NCBI GenBank assembly: GCA_003415625.1
Contig: PYIU01000011.1
Coordinates: 943,001 to 1,007,000, forward strand
DNA from: Aquanectria penicillioides
Taxonomy: Eukaryota; Ascomycota; Sordariomycetes; Hypocreales; Nectriaceae
Direction of reading: 5' to 3'
DNA: 64,000 nucleotides
In this document: one piece after another, positions 1-9,386 of the stretch
Position numbering within the stretch: position 1 is the stretch's first letter
Layout of the letters: every line of letters starts with the position of its first letter
Position numbers and translations under genes: made by a program
Notes under the pieces: model-generated
Seen by the model: the letters and a program-made list of their open reading frames with translations, nothing else
Database searches by the model: none
Told to the model about the DNA's origin: nothing

Positions 1-933
1 TAAGCATATGCTGCGTGTCGATTTCGAGTATCTTCGACTCTACGAGTTTTCAACTAGTCTCGGCGCGTGCCTGAGACACGGAGAGGATGGACTCGCTTCT
101 GCGTCTCTCTCTGGTCGAAGTAACGCATTTCAACAGAGTGCTGATGGAAAGTTTTCCCCTTCATCCCCTGCATACTATCTGGAGCAAGCAATTGAGGCCG
201 CCGAGATGCTTCTCCGCCTGTTGCTTGGGTTTCAGTTAACAAAGGCGGAGAAAGCATTGCGATATGCTAGCGCCAGGCACTATATGAAGATTGTTTTCGC
301 TGCTGTTTTCCTCATTCAGGTATATCCACCCACGCGAAAAGTAGTGTCGGGTTGCTAATCGGTCTAAAATAGGTCATGAGAGCTGGGATCCCGAGTGCAG
401 AGTATCAAGAAATCTTGACGGCCACGCTAAAGGAGACCGTCTCCACCTTAGAAGGCTGCAGTATCGACGCTGCACATCCTGCATTTCGCTACGCCATCCT
501 CCTCCGAGGTTTGATGAGCGAAACCCAACGGAGCCAGAAGTCTGTTCCGGTGGCCCCGTTCTCCCTGACCATTAGCCCCAAGGAAGGACGCCGATACCAT
601 CCGACTCTCCATGTTGCGAACAAGAATAATGGAAACTGTGATCAAAATGAAGAGGATGATGACATGAGGTTTGATTTGCTCGCTATGGATTTGACCAGAC
701 TTTCTAACACCGATGATAGTCAATCTCAATTAGAACCAAGTACATCTCAAACTTTAGGGACAGGGACTGTGCAGTGGCAACAATACAACACAGGTGATGA
801 TGCTAGATTGGCCCCGGAGACAACAAATTGGCTAGGTGGAAATGAATTTGTTACAGGATGGGAGGATTCTGTCGCTCTTTTAGATGACGATGCGTTTTTA
901 CAGTCCCTTATCGGCGTGGATTTGTTCAATTGA
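1..933 (+). CDS. Fungal transcription factor, C-terminal part (5' end outside window)
   Basis: The reading frame is open from the first bases, so the gene starts upstream of the window. Two exons are visible: 1-319, and 373-933 ending in TGA. They flank a 53-nt intron (GTATAT..AG, 320-372) that joins FLIQ to VMRAG in frame. The encoded segment has a helical stretch, then an acidic, Ser/Thr/Gln-rich tail ending LIGVDLFN. This resembles the C-terminal regulatory and activation end of Zn2Cys6-type regulators. The DNA-binding domain is not in view, so the family call is an inference from the style of the tail. Target genes cannot be told from the sequence. Confidence 0.6.
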
Positions 934-1123
934 CTGTAAGGGAGGCATTTCCATCTGTTGCAGGAGAGAACCATGTATATTTAGGAACTTATCGGACACA
1001 CGTGATCGAGATCCTGGTACGACAGCTGTATGAAGAATTTGAGCCAATATTAGGTTTAGAAGTTACCAAGCCATCTTGGGCAAAATCTCCCTGGGACATC
1101 GACGGGCACCGGCCTTTCTACCT

Positions 1124-2495
1124 TCATCCAACTATAAGAAGCTGAGTCCGAGAGCGGGAGTAAGGAGTAGTGGCCAACTGGAGGTCCATCAGCATCGAAA
1201 ACCTCTTGAAGCTAGGGGGATGTAAAGCAATATAAACGTTATGCCTAGACATGAAATAACTAAGTTGATGAAGAAAACGGAACTTGCTTTGCTCAATCGC
1301 GCCTGATAGTAGTCTGCATCGATATTTGAAGGAATGTTTCCGAAGCTGAACTAGAGATCCGAAAAGGGAATCCCCTTTCGCTGCAAGTACCAAAATGACA
1401 TGGAAAATGAGCAGATGCTGTCATTCATTCCGATAAATGCGTATGAGTGAAACATCAGCTGCTAGTTGACTAGGAGGGTCTTTTTAGGATTGCGCGGGAG
1501 TCTTAGAAGGACTTCTGCTTCTGGGGCTTCATAAGGCAATACAATCGCAGCGACACAATCGGGAAAACAACTAGGTATTTTTGTCAGTGAACAAGATATT
1601 GAATAAGACAGATAAACTCACCAGATGACAATCATGAGAAAGTATGACAGAATTTAGGGAAGCCCAAAGACAACAGCGGTGAAGACAGGCCAAACTCCGA
1701 GAATGAGCCAGCAGGAAGTAAATATGCAATGATCTTCTTCAAGTTGTCAAAAACAACTCTTCTATATCAAACAGCTACTACAATTGCACTACAGTAATCT
1801 AGCAGTGCCATGTCTGAGGGCTTCTATAGCGATATCGGAACCGCTCGAGAGACTACCGCCGATATCTGCTGCCTTGAGAGCTGGGGCGTCATTGACGCCG
1901 TCGCCACTCATTCTGACGATTAGCTCCCGGGCTTAGAACTCACATACAATGCGGAGTTTTGATCTGGAGTTGTGCATGCAAACACGATCTCAAGATAGTT
2001 GCAGAGCTGCGCCCTGGGGCTCACTCAGCAGCATTGCAGAGTCCCGCAATGGCTCGGATCTTGTGGATGCAAGGGCGGCGCCGCTGTACATTGTCGACTT
2101 TCTCCGTCGCCTCGGCCGGAATGGACTCTGAATCTAGAGACAAGTCGGTGACAAACATTTTGTTCTGCGCAAAACACGGTTGGTCAGCTCAGTTGAAGAT
2201 CAGGGACAACCCGATAGCCAATTGTACACTTCGCATTGGTTACTCACCAATGTTCAAGTGCCAGTCTTATTAGAGCAAATAACTGAAACAGTGCCCAAGG
2301 TCTCGACTGTTTTGAGTGACTTGCAAAGAATCTTGTCCTTCATCAAATTTGCTGTGATAGTCAAGCTGGCAGTGACAGCAATCGGAAGACCTTCGGGAAT
2401 GTAGGGAATAGCTACACTAACGCAATCTACAATGAGAGTAGGCACATCAACCCAGCCAGGATGCTCTGTACGAAGCCAACCTCCCCTGTCCGTGT
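1124..2495 (-). pseudogene. Decayed type IIC (Na+/K+-ATPase alpha-like) P-type cation ATPase
   Basis: On the minus strand several blocks of a P-type ATPase lie in the correct order. About 2495-2254 holds the segment with IPEGLPIAVTASLTI and the phosphorylation loop, which reads CSNKTGT instead of CSDKTGT. About 2170-2010 holds QNKMFVTDLSLDSES and IRAIAGLCNAAE after a likely intron. About 1920-1800 holds the hinge GDGVNDAPALKAADIG. About 1770-1124 holds the membrane C-terminus, including AYLLPAGSFSEF and SMSFWYLQRKGIPFSDL. The N-terminal domains and most of the nucleotide-binding domain are missing. The catalytic Asp is Asn (2269-2271), and two expected Trp codons are TAG (1462-1464 and 1351-1353); there are also frameshifts. 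The family pumps monovalent cations across the plasma membrane; this copy cannot work. Confidence 0.85.
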
Positions 2496-3671
2496 GTTAA
2501 TAAGATGGTTCGAATGAAATGTGGAAGAGTAAGTTCGGTTCGGAAACCGGCGGGCAGTCTCTTCGTCGCCATCCTGCCATTGCAACGACGCATGAGGGGC
2601 CATGATGATCTGATTATCCAAGAAAAGAATCCAATGCACTCTCTACGACTCTTGAATTTATAGACAGCGAGCACCTGGCCCATCGCTCTCCTCACAACAC
2701 GCGTGGGAATTTCTTTGAGGCATTTTGTAATTTACTGATGCATCTGATCTAGCTACGACCAACGCTCATTCTACACGAAGTTGAAATGAAGTCACTAGAT
2801 ACTTGCTTAAGCACAACCTAGTGGGTTGTATCTCGCGGGCTAAGACATCATGAAGCAATACTTGAAAGGATAGTACCTCGCTGACTGTTGTTTTCCTCGT
2901 GTTCTAGCTCCTGAGACCAATTACGTTAAATTTACCTAAATTGTCGCAAGCTAATTCGCTCAGAATCGCTCCCCCCTTGCTTGCATCGGCTGAAGGGCAT
3001 GCTGCTGCGCCTGTGACATATTATCTTCGCTCGTGGCGCACAGGCGCATGGTTCAGTTCTCCCGTAGCAGCCCCAGCCGTCCGATCAGACGACGCGAACG
3101 GTGGCAGACAAAGAACCCCGGCAGCGGTAATTTGGAGCATCCATCCCGTCTGTCGAAAATGGCTCATACAATCGAGAGCCTTGAAGAGTGCGGGGAGCGA
3201 AGAGGCCTCCCTGAACGGCTACGATGTTGATGTCAGGTCTGGCTCGGTCGAGTCCAGAGCAAAGCACAACCAACGGGCGCACGATGACAACAGGTTGTGT
3301 CCGACAGGTTAAAGCACGTTTAACTACGCAAATAAAGGGGAAATAGTCGTAATTTTTCATCGCTACACGCGACCACGTCCAATTCGTCGTTTGCGACACG
3401 CCGGGAACTAGATTCAAACTAATTGCCGAAGCTCGGTAGGTAGCGAAAGCTTGTTTTCCCATCATGTGCTTGACTTAGGAATGCGGAGATGTGCTGTCCA
3501 GATGCTCGTTTTGTGCTCAAGGGTTTTATTCATAAACTCAAAGAGATGGCGACAAACCGCTCTTTGTGAGCATTTTTTCTAGTCGACCTTGACGATGAAT
3601 GTGTTTGCTCGATGCCAAACCCACCTGGTGCGCTTGTCTAGATTCAACTACGTTGAGCCCTTGAAAAAGCC
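2496..3671. other. Intergenic, no gene recognised
   Basis: Several short reading frames exist on both strands, but none resembles a known family or has a convincing start and intron structure. The left part may include unrecognisable upstream remains of the ATPase relic. The last few hundred bases are the presumed promoter of the RING protein. Confidence 0.4.
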
Positions 3672-4365
3672 ATGGCAGCTACCTCAGGCGACTCGTCGTA
3701 TATTTCCAAGGATGCTCCGCCAACATATGCAGTCATCTTGATTGTCTTCACCATCGTCATCTTCGTTGCCGCCTACACCGCTCAACGATACTCGCGCTTC
3801 GGACCGATCCGAGAAGCAGCGCAGGAGCGATTACCAGCCTTCGGTCGGCGTGCTGGACTAGGGAGGGAGGCGGTGCAGATGATACCCATCGTCAAATACC
3901 ATGAACACGCAAGCTGCGTGAGAAACGTCGCAGATGAGCCCACAGCCGGTCCGACATTGGTGACTGATGGGACTCATGCAAGCAGCAGAGCTGGCCCGTT
4001 GCATAAACCTTCTACTACGCTTGGCTGGAACACCAACCGGCCTTGTTGTAGTAGGCAACGCAATTCCTCACTGCAAAGCGGCCAGTCTTGTTGTTCTATA
4101 TGTAGTGAGGACCTGCGCAAGGGTGTCAAAATCCGTCAGTTGCCCTGCGGCCACATCTTTCACCCGCCATGCATCGACCCGTGGCTAATGAATCACTCTA
4201 GCACCTGTCCAATGTGGTACGTGACTATCACTTCCTGACTTGCAACAACCAAATTACTCACTCATCTCAAGCCGCGTGGATCTGGAAGCGCAACTTACCA
4301 TACAGACGTTAGAACACCCAGCCAAGGCGAGGATTTTGAACCTGAGAAACAAGTTTGCCAAATAG
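3672..4365 (+). CDS. Membrane-anchored RING-H2 finger protein (putative E3 ubiquitin ligase)
   Basis: Exons 3672-4216 and 4272-4365 give 212 aa. The 55-nt intron (GTACGT..CAAG) splits the last zinc ligand: exon 1 ends TG and exon 2 starts C, so TCPM-C-RVDLEAQ is formed only after splicing. One transmembrane segment lies near residues 18-37 (TYAVILIVFTIVIFVAAY). A C-terminal RING-H2 follows: CSIC, CGHIFHPPCIDPWL, then CPMC. The layout resembles single-pass ATL/RNF-type ligases that ubiquitinate membrane or secretory cargo. Substrate and compartment are not evident. Without the splice the protein would lose the final Cys, which supports the intron. Confidence 0.85.
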
Positions 4366-4635
4366 AAAATCATGAAATCAACGTATAGTCCTCTTATTAA
4401 GGCATGATGGCGATATAGAATACTATTTCATTAATACACGGCGGGCATTAGGTTTCAGATGGACCTTCACAAATAAGCCCGACTCGAGGTTGACTGGGCG
4501 AGGCACGAGTGACTTGCAAGCTAAATTCCAAGAAACTAAGGCAATCAAGGTGCCATGATAACTCGAACAGCCAAGTGACGTATCAACTATTCCTTATCTA
4601 GGCATATAGCTATCCTCAACCATTTAGCTACCAGA

Positions 4636-7041
4636 CTAGATTAGGTACATTTCCACCCTCTTCGAGTTCTGGTCATGCTGGAACGATTGCACGGGATAGT
4701 TCAACATGTATCCAACTCGCTGGAAAACACTTGAGAACGCTCGAACTTGCGCAGGCTGCCTTGCCAAGTCTTTCCCGTCCGCCTTTATCAAGACTAGCGC
4801 GCCATCATCGTCAAAGGCATTTGTCGTGCTCAGCTTTGTGCACAAGCGAAGGCAGTAAAGCTCTGGCTGATTCAAGGCTTTTAGTCGAAACAAATCATCC
4901 GGATTCTTAAAGCGAGCAGTACAATTTCCACTCTCCAGCCAGGCTCCATGGCCATCGAATGCCAAGTTCACCGGCATAATATTGCCGGTGAGGAAAAGGT
5001 ATCCAGAGCTGACTTCTCCGTACGGATTGTGCCCGCTGGGGTGGCATTCAGATCGCCCAAGATCTATTTCTACAAAGGATTTGGTGCCTTCGAAACTCTC
5101 CACTCCCCAGGTTACACCACTAGGAACGCTGGCCCAGCTCCAACTTGGTGCAAGATACGCTGGTTCAGCTTCCACGGTGGCGCTGACTTGGTCTCGCCAC
5201 CAACGAAGACCATGCTCAAGGTCCTTTTCCCATAGCCCTGCCAGGTATCTCCCAGTTAGTTCCTTAGACCATCTATCTGCCAAGCCTCCTACAGCTGGTA
5301 GACGGTCGGTGGTCTTGGTGATGTCCTTCTGGGCGTATTGGACTATCATATCTCGCCATCGCTCGTGGTAGTCGGCAAAGACTCTGAGAGGTTGAGGTTC
5401 TTCATTTGCTTGAGCTCGCCGACGTCGACGGCGATCAGGAATGGCAAGGCCAATACTGGATGAGCTCTCAATGTACTCGTACCCTGCCTTGATGATGCGC
5501 CGGGCCAGCGTGAGGTAGTCGTCTTCATGATTTGAGAGTGCCCCGCATTCACACTCCATACACGTCAAGCAGTCGAAAATGACCTCTTGCTTCGTGAAAT
5601 GCAGTATTCTAGTTCCCAGCAGCCGCTCTTGGAAACACCACGCTCGGGTCATGAGTGGATAGTTCTTCATAGTACCCAAGAGGTTCCCACCCGTAGACTT
5701 TTGCGAACCCTTCCTCAACATCAGCGCAATATTGGAGCGCTCTTCCCAACCAAATACGTCATGGTCTAAGTGATTTCGGCCGTAAATTTGGTACGGTTTG
5801 CCACTAGGAAAGGTTCCGGTCCATGACACAAACGGGTTTCTCTCATTAAGAAACCCCGTGGCACTGTCTGGAGAACCTGTCGCAGAGATGACGAGTTCTG
5901 CGTCACTATAAATTGATGCCATCTTGGCAGATTCAATTTCCCAATCCTTTTTGTCATCCTGGATAATGCACAGGGAATCAATCCAAACATACTTTATTCC
6001 CAAACCTCTGGCCATTGTAACAGCATCCTGGAACGTTCGTGGGAGTGTAGCAAAAGGAATATTCGTTTTTCTTTCCGTCAGCGTCGCCTTGGTCGTGATC
6101 AAATGCCGAGTTTTGCCCCAGCAGTGCGACAGAGCAATGTATGGCTCTTGAAGGGCAGGCGATGAGTCGTCATGCTCCGAAATATGGATCTTCTCATTTG
6201 ATGCTGGGCCAATGCTCACCACCCGCTTAGGGAAGGTTTTCGCCTTGGATGCAGCAGCTTCTTGACAAATAGGATGATTTGTTTTACATAAGTTGATCCA
6301 ATCTTTGATTTTCTCAATGCAATCGGGAGAACTGGGGTTTGTAGATACATGTCTTGCAGGACCTCCTAGTAGGTTATCAAAGTCGGTATCTGGAAATTCT
6401 TGAGTCATGGAATTCCCAATCGTCGACCAAGGACACGGAGAATCTGTAGCAGTGTAAGAGGATAAGAGGAACAACAAAGTAGGGCAATAAGGCTTACTAG
6501 GAAGTGTGTAGAGTTGGTATGGGCCGAAAGCAACGTCAGTCAGTTTTGTGTTGTCGAATGACATGAAGAAGCCATCATCTTCATCTTCATCTTCATCCTC
6601 TTCTTCTCCTCTCATTATAGACAAAGTTAGCGCGTTACCTGTGCAGAAAATTATAGAAGCAAACAGCGTCCGGTCATCCGGCTTAGCTGCGCCGTCGGTG
6701 AATTTGGCGACGGCATCCTTGATAAATGAGCAGGTAGCACAGCCAGACTCTGCTGATTCCACAATCTCAGGCAATGAGACCTGGAATTCGCAGGCGCTGT
6801 AGTCCGCTCGGAACCATGCGACCCAATCTGGTGACCCGGCTGTGGCGCTGAATGGAGAAGCCCTCTCTGCATTGGGGTTACTTGTCAAGCCACTTATCCA
6901 GAGCTTGCTCAGAGGTGCACGAGCCACAGCCAGTCTGGGACACAGGTTGAAGCAAACGGTACAAGACTTGGGATGGTTCGGAATATCGAGAAAGTCTTTG
7001 CCCTGCGGGAAAGGCAGCTCGGTCAGATTGAGAAACGACAT
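4636..7041 (-). CDS. HET-domain (heterokaryon incompatibility) protein
   Basis: Exons 6498-7041 and 4636-6443 encode about 783 aa. The intron (6444-6497, 54 nt, GTAAGC..ACAG) is a multiple of three and free of stops, so the unspliced frame would add 18 residues. The HET domain begins near residue 283 with YIALSHCWG. It continues with LPRTFQDAV, YVWIDSLCIIQDD and a segment around EIESAKMASIYSDAELVIS. N-terminal CxxC-like pairs (CTVC, CATC) and an acidic run of Glu/Asp near residue 150 precede it. HET proteins trigger cell death when incompatible hyphae fuse and are often accessory genes. The allelic partner cannot be inferred here. Confidence 0.92.
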   Translation of the reverse strand: MSFLNLTELPFPQGKDFLDIPNHPKSCTVCFNLCPRLAVARAPLSKLWISGLTSNPNAERASPFSATAGSPDWVAWFRADYSACEFQVSLPEIVESAESGCATCSFIKDAVAKFTDGAAKPDDRTLFASIIFCTGNALTLSIMRGEEEDEDEDEDDGFFMSFDNTKLTDVAFGPYQLYTLPSKPYCPTLLFLLSSYTATDSPCPWSTIGNSMTQEFPDTDFDNLLGGPARHVSTNPSSPDCIEKIKDWINLCKTNHPICQEAAASKAKTFPKRVVSIGPASNEKIHISEHDDSSPALQEPYIALSHCWGKTRHLITTKATLTERKTNIPFATLPRTFQDAVTMARGLGIKYVWIDSLCIIQDDKKDWEIESAKMASIYSDAELVISATGSPDSATGFLNERNPFVSWTGTFPSGKPYQIYGRNHLDHDVFGWEERSNIALMLRKGSQKSTGGNLLGTMKNYPLMTRAWCFQERLLGTRILHFTKQEVIFDCLTCMECECGALSNHEDDYLTLARRIIKAGYEYIESSSSIGLAIPDRRRRRRAQANEEPQPLRVFADYHERWRDMIVQYAQKDITKTTDRLPAVGGLADRWSKELTGRYLAGLWEKDLEHGLRWWRDQVSATVEAEPAYLAPSWSWASVPSGVTWGVESFEGTKSFVEIDLGRSECHPSGHNPYGEVSSGYLFLTGNIMPVNLAFDGHGAWLESGNCTARFKNPDDLFRLKALNQPELYCLRLCTKLSTTNAFDDDGALVLIKADGKDLARQPAQVRAFSSVFQRVGYMLNYPVQSFQHDQNSKRVEMYLI

Positions 7042-7747
7042 GGTGGGATGCTTGGCCCCACTGAGGTCTTGAGGTTAGTTAGCAGCTAACATTGGTCAAG
7101 AACGAGCAAGACGAACTTGGGACTATACAATCTCATATGTGGAAGAGAAAGACGACGACTGTTTTGAGTGTTCAAGATGACTGACTGAGCTGTTTTCTTC
7201 ATGGGTGACGCGGCGAGCTGCATCTAAGCGCCAACCATTTTAGTGGCTCAAGTTCGGTACCGTTCACTCACCATACAAGGTTGCGATTGGTTTCATTGGG
7301 GGCCAGCGCTTAGATCCAAGTCGGGGTTGTTGGTTCAGGATATTGGTTTCGCAGCGGGAAGGGGAAAACCTTCAACAAGTAATAAGGGAACCAGATGTCG
7401 TATGAGGTTATGCTGACCCTAAATATGTACGCCTAGAGTACTTTATAATCGAGACTTAACCTTGTGTTGAGGTTGGGCTCGTAGGACCACGCCCATGAAC
7501 TTGACGATACTAACATACATCTGGTTGTTTAGCAACACAAATATTAGTATCGCACTCAGTTGACTGTCCAAGTCTTAGCCGTGTTCCGCCCCTGATATTG
7601 TTCTTTCTAACTTGTATATTTACAGATCAAAACTTATTCAATTCCGAAATGCCCCGGCAAGATCTGAATCTCATCACACAACATGCTGAACCAACCTACA
7701 CAACCAAAAAACCGCCATGTTCTTGAAAGGTATATGGATGGTTAATT
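7042..7747. other. Intergenic between the HET gene and the BTB relic
   Basis: This is the presumed promoter of the HET gene on its left side. No open frame with family resemblance, tRNA or clear repeat was seen. Confidence 0.4.
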
Positions 7748-8610
7748 GTGTCGCCAAAAGCAAATAAGCCTCCAATCAATCATCCCGCAATATCGCTCAT
7801 CCTCTCGAAGCCACTTATGAAAATGATCGGAGAGAAGTTTCTGAACTCTCCTCAAGATCAATCATCGTCTCGTGCGCTTTACCTTGCTCCAACGATGCCG
7901 GATCCCATACAAGACATTGACGCACACGGCGATACTCTAATTGCGATATCGTACTCGACTGAAGCCCTAGAGTCGACCAAGCCCTGTCCAAGAAATGACA
8001 GGGTCCTTACAGAGCCCTGCGTCGAAACGTCCTAAGTGATCAAGACACGTAGCCACAGTCAAGAGTCTCGATGATCAGAGATTGACGGTCACTATCACTA
8101 GAAGTTGGAGCCCATCTTCGATCCAGAGGCGTTGAAAATTGTCATGAGGATTATCCACGCCAAAACGCGAGAAGTACCCAACGACTTGAACGTTGAAATG
8201 TTGGCAAACATCGCGTCCGTTGCGGATGATCTTCAATGCGAAGATGCCGTTCACCTTTTTGCCAAGATTTGGATGGATCAAAGAAAACAGTCGATACGTA
8301 TACCGCTATGTCCGATGATCTGGTGACGTGGATTCATATTGCCTCGGTGTTTCGCGAACCAGGCATCTTCCAAACTGTAACTCGAATCGCGATACTCCAC
8401 AGCAAAGGACCCATTGCAGCTTTAGGGCTTCCTGTTCGTCCTGCTATCCTCGGCCAGTTACTCAAGAATTCGTCAGTGCTTTCGCTAAGTGGAACAGAGA
8501 TGAAAGACCAGCAAAGGCAAGGCTGGTTGGGGAGAATACAAACATTTATCATTCTTGAATGCAAAGAATTCATCGGGCGACGTTTGTGCAATGCCCCGGC
8601 CGCGGCTTGA
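7748..8610 (+). pseudogene. Decayed BTB/POZ-domain protein gene
   Basis: Three in-order pieces in different frames resemble fungal BTB proteins. The segment near 7886-8035 has DPIQDIDAHGDTLI. The segment 8105-8300 has DPEALKIVMRIIHAKTREVP followed by a helix ending FAKIWMDQ. The segment from about 8300 to 8610 has DDLVTWIHIASVF and a helical tail. A stop after residue SYSTEAL..CVETS and a shift near 8280-8310 break the frame, and no intron solution is convincing. BTB domains mediate protein-protein contacts, for example with cullin ligases or transcription factors. This copy seems inactive, although an unusual exon structure cannot be ruled out. Confidence 0.55.
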
Positions 8611-9155
8611 TGAACGTCGGGGCCTTATCACAATTTCTACTTAGGGAGACCTTTTCGCCTCTTCCAATTCGACGGCCTCTAACGAGCCCGCTGTATCGGC
8701 GACGCTGCATACAATTCGCAGCGTGGAATCTCCAGTCCTATACATGCCACAGACGTCCTGGCAACAGACATACGGTCAAGATAACCGAGCAACATATTGA
8801 CTCATCCAGCCGCGGTATCAGGAATATGAAATCGACCCGCCTACACATCTTATACAGCATCACTGTTCGTTGAAAAAGACTTTGGTCCCCAAGGTCGATT
8901 CACTGGAAGCAAGCATTCAGGGCCCGATACTTCCTAATTGCACCTCACGGAAGAAATAATAGAACAACAAATCCGGGCATTTGGGTTCTCGGGATTATGA
9001 TTCGCGGCGATCTTTTATGTTTTAACCAAATGAGTTCATTTATTTTATCATACGGAAGGTTAAATTACTCTGTACTAGTCAAGTCATAGATGAATAAGTT
9101 TTTGCACCTGCGCACTCATACCCAGGAGACCATTGTCTCAATGACTGACAAATTG

Positions 9156-9176
9156 AAAAAAAAAAAAAAAAAAAAA
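9156..9176. repeat. A21 homopolymer tract
   Basis: An uninterrupted run of 21 adenines. No target duplication or retroelement body was seen next to it, so it is reported only as a simple repeat. Confidence 0.9.
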
Positions 9177-9261
9177 GGCACGTTGATTCGTTATTTCTAT
9201 GCATCTCTGAAGACTGAATCTCTCTATGTCGTATAAAGTCGTAAAAACGCCAATGCGCTGA

Positions 9262-9379
9262 TCACTAGAACTTCCATGTTCCTCGCGTTGTCCTTGTTGC
9301 TTATTAATATGTATGCGTCGTCACTAGAACTCCCATGTTCCTCACGTTGTCCTTGTTGCTTATTAATATGTATGCGTCG
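9262..9379. repeat. 59-bp tandem duplication
   Basis: Two adjacent 59-bp copies (9262-9320 and 9321-9379), each starting TCACTAGAACT, differ at only two visible positions (CTTCC/CTCCC and CTCGCG/CTCACG). The second copy ends 7 bp before the stop codon of the histidine kinase, so it lies in that gene's 3' UTR. Confidence 0.9.
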
Positions 9380-9386
9380 TCATTCT

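Larger units (their letters stand above)
8611..9386. other. Intergenic with simple repeats
   Basis: No gene recognised. It holds a 21-base A tract and a 59-bp tandem duplication, listed separately. Its right end is the 3' flank of the histidine kinase gene. Confidence 0.45.

Noticed and set aside
930..1145. Short plus-strand frame after the first gene
   Set aside because: It overlaps the stop of the regulator and the ATPase relic on the other strand, and has no domain resemblance.
2941..3312. Plus-strand frame of about 120 codons
   Set aside because: It has a non-ATG start, no recognisable domain and biased composition; chance is more likely.
9156..9176. Poly(A) tract as the tail of a retroposed copy of the BTB gene
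   Set aside because: It lies over 500 bp past the last recognisable codon, with no flanking duplication and no sign of intron loss.
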